Of a stretch of 9,356 nt of DNA, positions 7,401 to 9,356 are shown piece by piece (positions within the stretch are counted from its first letter, which is position 1; each line of letters starts with the position of its first letter). Source of the DNA: Oscillibacter sp. (GTDB taxonomy: Bacteria > Bacillota > Clostridia > Oscillospirales > Oscillospiraceae); contig JAKSQE010000044.1 of assembly GCA_024404295.1 (NCBI GenBank), positions 1 to 9,356 of the forward strand, written 5' to 3'. The notes under the pieces were generated by a model. That model was not told the origin of the DNA. It saw nothing but the letters and a program-made list of their open reading frames with translations, and made no database searches. The position numbers and the translations under genes are program-made.

Positions 7401-7936
7401 GCTATGATCTGTACTTGAAACTCTTGGAAGAGGCGGTTTTGGAAGAGCAGGGGCAGGAAAAGCAGATCGCCACAGAATGCTCTGCCGACCTGACCGTCAA
7501 TGCCAATATTCCCGAACGCTATGTTTCCTCTGCGGAGCAGAGAATGGATCTGTATCGCCGGATCGCTGCGATTCGCACGGATGAGGATGCAGCGGAGATC
7601 ATGGACGAAATACTGGACCGCTACGGTGATGCACCGAAGTCCGTATTGGCATTGCTGGACGTGGCGTTGCTTCGTGCGGCGGCAGCTCGGGGCGGCATTT
7701 GCGACATTACGCAGAAAAAGGATACCCTTCGCTTTCAATTGGCGGTATTCCGCCCAGAAGCACTGGTCAAAGTTTGCGGAATGTCAAAGTACAAGTTCCG
7801 TTTGACCCTCTCTGCCGGAGAAACGCCGATGCTGGCTCTGAAACTGAAACCCGGTGAAGATGTGCTGGAAACAGCGCTGACACTGGTCGAAGACTTGAAA
7901 CTGGCTACAGACGAGATCAAAGAAGAAACGGAGTAG
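4415..7936 (+). CDS. mfd: Transcription-repair coupling factor (Mfd)
   Basis: ATP-driven DNA translocase that displaces RNA polymerase stalled at lesions and recruits UvrA for nucleotide-excision repair. The 1173 aa compare well with B. subtilis Mfd (1177). The N-terminal UvrB-like module includes FALRGGILDVFSP (173-185). The RNA polymerase-interaction domain begins near 495 (DLSVGDLVVHVHHGIGRF) and is followed by a basic relay-helix region (WAKQKTRAKKAAKDLA). The SF2 motor has Walker A GDVGYGKT (652-659), DEEQ (753-756), SAT (779-781), TTIIETGIDIPNVN and QIRGRIGR (923-930). The translocation motif RDLEIRGAGNLLG begins at 973, and the C-terminal D7 domain runs from about 1020. All motor motifs are intact. 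It is the last gene of the operon, ending at a strong terminator. Start: ATG at 4415 with AGGAG 6 nt upstream. Confidence 0.98.
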   Translation: MEQFLRQLQTTPETAELIHRVEAGGCPAAVSGLQPVQRACVGAAIAMAVERPAVFVCSDEREAQQLCGDLESLTGAKPTLLLPREWQFRPGAISSHQWEQRRLASLYALAVGEVRYLVTTVEALMGRTLPPELLKELTITLELGGQEDLKTLTDRLVRAGYTRCEQVEGVGQFALRGGILDVFSPLMEQPVRCEFFDDEIDSMGVFDPTTQRRTGNVKSVLLLPAAAVLPAATRGGLEGLSAKLTALAEKLAKKQNTDTITQTLRSDAERLKNGSIPGGMDRYLGAVYEEMTAGIQYLPDEAVVFLCESGRVDERVKATLLTHKQDVEMLLEEQVLAGEWARFMLTAEELYAALEDYPVIMMESLPTSRHPLKPRGLLAMDARQLSSYGGSLETAVSDLEQYRANGSAVLVLTGSETRAQNLHRLLEERGIPATLDLKQTGMPHPGEVRLTLGALSAGSEWPSLKLAVLTEGQLTAPSARRMKIGKASNRQKIQSYTDLSVGDLVVHVHHGIGRFAGIQKMPVDGVEKDYIKIDYAGGDCLYVPATQLDVVSKYIGGGEEQERTRLNKLGGTEWAKQKTRAKKAAKDLAAGLTKLYAERQRRPGFAFSPDSPWQMEFEDAFPYAETDDQLRAIQEIKKDMEKPRPMDRLLCGDVGYGKTEVALRAVMKCILDGKQAAILVPTTVLARQHYATAMSRFKDFPVKVETLSRFTTAKESKRILEAAKTGGLDLLIGTHKLLQKSMEFKDLGLLVIDEEQRFGVTHKERLKEMSRQVDVLTLSATPIPRTLNMALSGLRDMSTIEEPPADRQPVQTYVLEHDWAIIEDAMRKELSRGGQVYYLHNRVESIDITAARIQKMLGEEVRVLVGHGKMNEQQLSSVMQAMVDGEADVLVCTTIIETGIDIPNVNTIIIEDADHMGLAQLHQIRGRIGRSSRRAYAYLTYRKGKILQETAAKRLTAIREYVEFGSGFKIAMRDLEIRGAGNLLGPEQSGYLMTVGYDLYLKLLEEAVLEEQGQEKQIATECSADLTVNANIPERYVSSAEQRMDLYRRIAAIRTDEDAAEIMDEILDRYGDAPKSVLALLDVALLRAAAARGGICDITQKKDTLRFQLAVFRPEALVKVCGMSKYKFRLTLSAGETPMLALKLKPGEDVLETALTLVEDLKLATDEIKEETE

Positions 7937-7944
7937 TCCTCTTT

Positions 7945-7977
7945 ATCCACCGCAGGTTTTCCTGCGGTGGATTTTTT
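7945..7977 (+). terminator. Rho-independent terminator after mfd
   Basis: ATCCACCGCAGG (7945-7956) and CCTGCGGTGGAT (7961-7972) form a perfect 12-bp stem with the loop TTTT, followed by a T-run (7973-7977). It starts 8 nt after the mfd stop codon and should end the GlmU-like/prs/pth/mfd transcript. The lipoprotein gene downstream therefore probably needs read-through or its own promoter. Confidence 0.93.
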
Positions 7978-8026
7978 CATAACCTTGACTTGAGGCGCAT
8001 AAAAATGAAAGGACAACCTGTTTGGG

Positions 8027-8031
8027 AGGAG
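8027..8031 (+). promoter_or_regulatory. Ribosome-binding site deciding the lipoprotein gene start
   Basis: GGGAGGAG, with core AGGAG at 8027-8031, lies 5 nt before the ATG at 8037. An in-frame TTG at 8022 would start inside this site and add MGGVF before the signal peptide, so it is rejected as the start. Confidence 0.85.
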
Positions 8032-8036
8032 TCTTC

Positions 8037-8996
8037 ATGAAACGTTGGTTCATTTGCGGAACAATTTTGGTGCTGCTGCTGTTAAGCGGCTGTGGTAAGA
8101 ACCTGGAAACAGAGGAGGAATCACCGTTGAGCAAGGCGGCGGGGATCGAATTGGACGCGGTACTTCTTTGTGTGGATGGGCAGGAGCAGCCTGCGTGGCG
8201 TTATCTGTACTGGTTGGCGAGGGATTGTATACAACTGCAGGAACAGTATAACAGTGCAAATTTGACGCTGGACTGGGATGCTCCGCTGGAAAGCGGAGGA
8301 ACACTGGCGAAATATGCAAAAGAGCAGGCTTTAGCAGACGCCGCTCTTTTTGCAGTGGTGGAGGAATGGGCGCAGATTTACCATTGTGTACCGGAAGCGG
8401 AAGAGAACATAACGACCCAATGGAGCGACATGTTTCTGACGCAGGAACAAGCAAGGGAACTGGAGGAAATTGGCCGGGCCTATGGAAAACTGTATGACTT
8501 GTATAGGACGCCGGGCAGTTTGCTGGCACCGGTGGAAGGAGAATTGGAACATTTCGCTCGGGAGCAGGGAGTCGTGGAAATTGACCGAATTTTGATTGCG
8601 GATAAAGGTGACCGAGCTGCAGCTAAGCAAAAGGCGGAAGAATTATTTGCCCGATTCAACAATGCGGAAAATCAGGCGGAAATGTTTTTGGAGTTGGCAG
8701 CATCCGGTGATGATACCATTGGCCCAAGAAGCTTAAAAAATGCCGAATGGGAGCAATGCCTGATGGACGCTGCCCGGACCATGGAAGCGGGACAGTATTC
8801 CGGAATTCTGGAGTCACAGGAGGGATTCTCTATTTTGCGGTGTCTGCCAAATGATACGGTAAATCTGGAGGGGGAATACTTTGATTTTCTGCTGCAATCT
8901 GCGGCGGAAAACTGTGAGATTCAGACGACTGAACCATATGAAAAGATAGATGTGGCAAAATTCTGCGCAGAGTTGCAGCGAGAAAAACAGAAATAA
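8037..8996 (+). CDS. PrsA/SurA-like lipoprotein with a divergent parvulin domain
   Basis: The 319-aa protein is predicted to be exported and anchored to the outer face of the membrane. It has an MKRW start, a hydrophobic core and the lipobox LLSGC with the lipidated Cys at 19. Residues 25-170 are acidic and helix-rich, like the SurA/PrsA N-terminal chaperone region. Residues 179-270 follow the parvulin (rotamase) pattern: VEIDRILIAD, a Lys/Ala helix, MFLELAASGDD, AARTMEAGQYSGILESQEGFSILR. However, the conserved His of the usual '(A/S)HIL' is R184, the His of 'GYHII' is S265, and the GGDLG loop is replaced by GPRSLKNAEW (229-238). Peptidyl-prolyl isomerase activity is therefore doubtful, and a holdase or chaperone role is more likely (inference). 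A PrsA-like gene after mfd is a position I associate with clostridial relatives. It follows the mfd terminator by 59 nt, and I see no strong promoter of its own. Confidence 0.88.
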   Translation: MKRWFICGTILVLLLLSGCGKNLETEEESPLSKAAGIELDAVLLCVDGQEQPAWRYLYWLARDCIQLQEQYNSANLTLDWDAPLESGGTLAKYAKEQALADAALFAVVEEWAQIYHCVPEAEENITTQWSDMFLTQEQARELEEIGRAYGKLYDLYRTPGSLLAPVEGELEHFAREQGVVEIDRILIADKGDRAAAKQKAEELFARFNNAENQAEMFLELAASGDDTIGPRSLKNAEWEQCLMDAARTMEAGQYSGILESQEGFSILRCLPNDTVNLEGEYFDFLLQSAAENCEIQTTEPYEKIDVAKFCAELQREKQK

Positions 8997-9003
8997 AAGA
9001 ACG

Positions 9004-9034
9004 GTCGGAGGAAGCAGATGCTGTCATATCCGAC
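9004..9034 (+). other. Weak inverted repeat just after the lipoprotein gene
   Basis: GTCGGA (9004-9009) is inverted as TCCGAC (9029-9034) around a 19-nt loop, starting 7 nt after the stop codon. It is followed by AAAAGG rather than a T-run. It may stabilise the 3' end, but it is not a convincing intrinsic terminator. Confidence 0.35.
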
Positions 9035-9049
9035 AAAAGGAAATGCGAA

Positions 9050-9067
9050 TTGTGATAAATTTAACAA
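9050..9067. promoter_or_regulatory. Rex-like operator upstream of the thiolase promoter
   Basis: TTGTGATAAATTTAACAA matches the 18-bp architecture of Rex sites (TTGTTAANNNNTTAACAA in clostridia; TTGTGAA-N4-TTCACAA in Bacillus). The right half is a perfect TTAACAA and the left half, TTGTGAT, is mixed. Rex is the NADH/NAD+-sensing repressor that controls fermentation genes, including thiolase and butyrate genes in clostridia. The site is 25 bp upstream of the -35 box, farther out than a classic repressor site, so its function is inferred. Confidence 0.5.
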
Positions 9068-9092
9068 AATATAAAACAACAAGAGTTTTCCA

Positions 9093-9121
9093 TTGACGCA
9101 GAGGGAAAATGCTCTTATAAT
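9093..9121 (+). promoter_or_regulatory. Near-consensus sigma-A promoter of the thiolase gene
   Basis: The -35 TTGACG (9093-9098), a 17-nt spacer and a perfect -10 TATAAT (9116-9121) make this the strongest promoter in the window. Transcription would begin near 9128 and leave a leader of about 120 nt before the start codon. Confidence 0.88.
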
Positions 9122-9127
9122 GATATT

Positions 9128-9248
9128 TGTAAAAACGCGGATGATTGCCGGATTTGCAATTGAAAAGTACGCAATCTCCCACGTTGGTACATTTTGTAAT
9201 CTTGACGGCGTGAGACCGTCGTAAATTAAACATAAATGGAGGACAAAC
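9128..9248 (+). other. Structured thiolase mRNA leader
   Basis: GATTGC (9143-9148) can pair fully with GCAATC (9171-9176). Five of its bases, ATTGC (9144-9148), can instead pair with GCAAT (9156-9160), so the two helices are mutually exclusive. Further down, GACGG (9204-9208) pairs with CCGTC (9216-9220) around a 7-nt loop, ending 17 nt before the Shine-Dalgarno GGAGG (9238-9242). I recognise no known riboswitch class here. Confidence 0.4.
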
Positions 9249-9356
9249 ATGAAAGATTTATATGTTGTCAATTGCTGCCGTACCGCTGTCGGTTCTTTCG
9301 GTGGCTCCCTGAAGAACACTCCCGCTGCTGACCTGGGCGCTGTTGTCGTCAAGGAG
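9249..9356 (+). CDS. thlA: Acetyl-CoA acetyltransferase (thiolase), N-terminal 36 codons only
   Basis: Condenses two acetyl-CoA to acetoacetyl-CoA and releases CoA, the first step toward butyrate or butanol in clostridial fermentation. The 36 visible residues begin MKDLYVVNCCRTAVGSFGG and continue SLKNTPAADLGAVVVKE, matching the first strand and helix of the thiolase fold (RTAVGSFGGSL, then PAADLG). The catalytic Cys and the C-terminal half lie beyond the window. A GGAGG site at 9238-9242 is 6 nt before the ATG. The gene has its own strong promoter, a long leader and an upstream Rex-like site, so control separate from the preceding lipoprotein gene is likely. A biosynthetic rather than degradative role is inferred from the clostridial context. 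Confidence 0.93.
   Translation, partial: MKDLYVVNCCRTAVGSFGGSLKNTPAADLGAVVVKE

Noticed and set aside
6176..7738. 520-codon open frame on the minus strand
   Set aside because: It is antisense to the motor half of mfd, where the helicase motifs are intact on the plus strand; there is no ribosome-binding site or family signature.
7985..8013. Possible promoter for the lipoprotein gene beginning with TTGACT at 7985-7990
   Set aside because: No TATAAT-like -10 occurs at 15-19 nt spacing (the region reads AAAGGA), so the promoter of this gene remains unidentified.
8921..9352. 143-codon minus-strand frame over the thiolase promoter
   Set aside because: It runs through the lipoprotein 3' end, the promoter and the thiolase start, and encodes a Phe/Ser-rich sequence with no signature. 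It is best explained by AT-rich leader DNA read backwards.
1..9356. Mobile elements, CRISPR arrays, tRNA or rRNA genes
   Set aside because: No transposase or integrase motifs, direct-repeat arrays or cloverleaf-like segments were seen; the window is ordinary core chromosome.

Overview
The window reads as chromosomal DNA of a low-to-mid GC Firmicute, most likely a gut Clostridia of the Oscillospiraceae/Ruminococcaceae type. Three things support this. The plus-strand gene order (a GlmU-like gene, prs, pth, mfd, a PrsA-like lipoprotein gene) is a shortened form of the Bacillus/Clostridium glmU-prs-ctc-pth-fin-mfd block. The Shine-Dalgarno sites are strong GGAGG types. The window ends in the start of a clostridial-type acetyl-CoA acetyltransferase (thiolase) with its own promoter. 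The species cannot be named from the sequence alone.

Layout: Minus strand, 1-1816: trmL (tRNA wobble 2'-O-methyltransferase) followed 48 nt later by pgk (phosphoglycerate kinase), probably one transcript from a TTGAAT-N17-TACAAT promoter at 1848-1876. A 333-nt divergent intergenic region (1817-2149) carries that promoter, an 8-bp dyad, and a TTGGAA-N17-TATAAT promoter firing the other way. Plus strand, 2150-7936: a short GlmU-like protein of 167 aa, prs (PRPP synthetase), pth (peptidyl-tRNA hydrolase) and mfd (transcription-repair coupling factor), closed by a strong rho-independent terminator at 7945-7977. A GC-rich hairpin without a good U-tract lies between prs and pth. Then comes a lipoprotein with a parvulin-like C-terminal domain (8037-8996), and a 252-nt gap holding a Rex-like 18-bp site, a near-consensus promoter and a roughly 120-nt leader. 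The first 36 codons of a thiolase gene end the window.

Functionally these are mostly housekeeping genes: central glycolysis, nucleotide precursor supply, ribosome rescue and tRNA modification, and DNA repair. No mobile element, CRISPR array, tRNA or rRNA gene was seen. The parts most worth attention are two conserved-position genes whose proteins seem to have lost catalytic residues. One is the GlmU-like protein, with no LAAGxGTRM loop and no acetyltransferase half. The other is the parvulin-like lipoprotein, with both conserved His positions replaced. The possible redox (Rex) control of the thiolase gene and its potentially switchable leader are also notable. I found no clear evidence of an entirely new multi-gene system.
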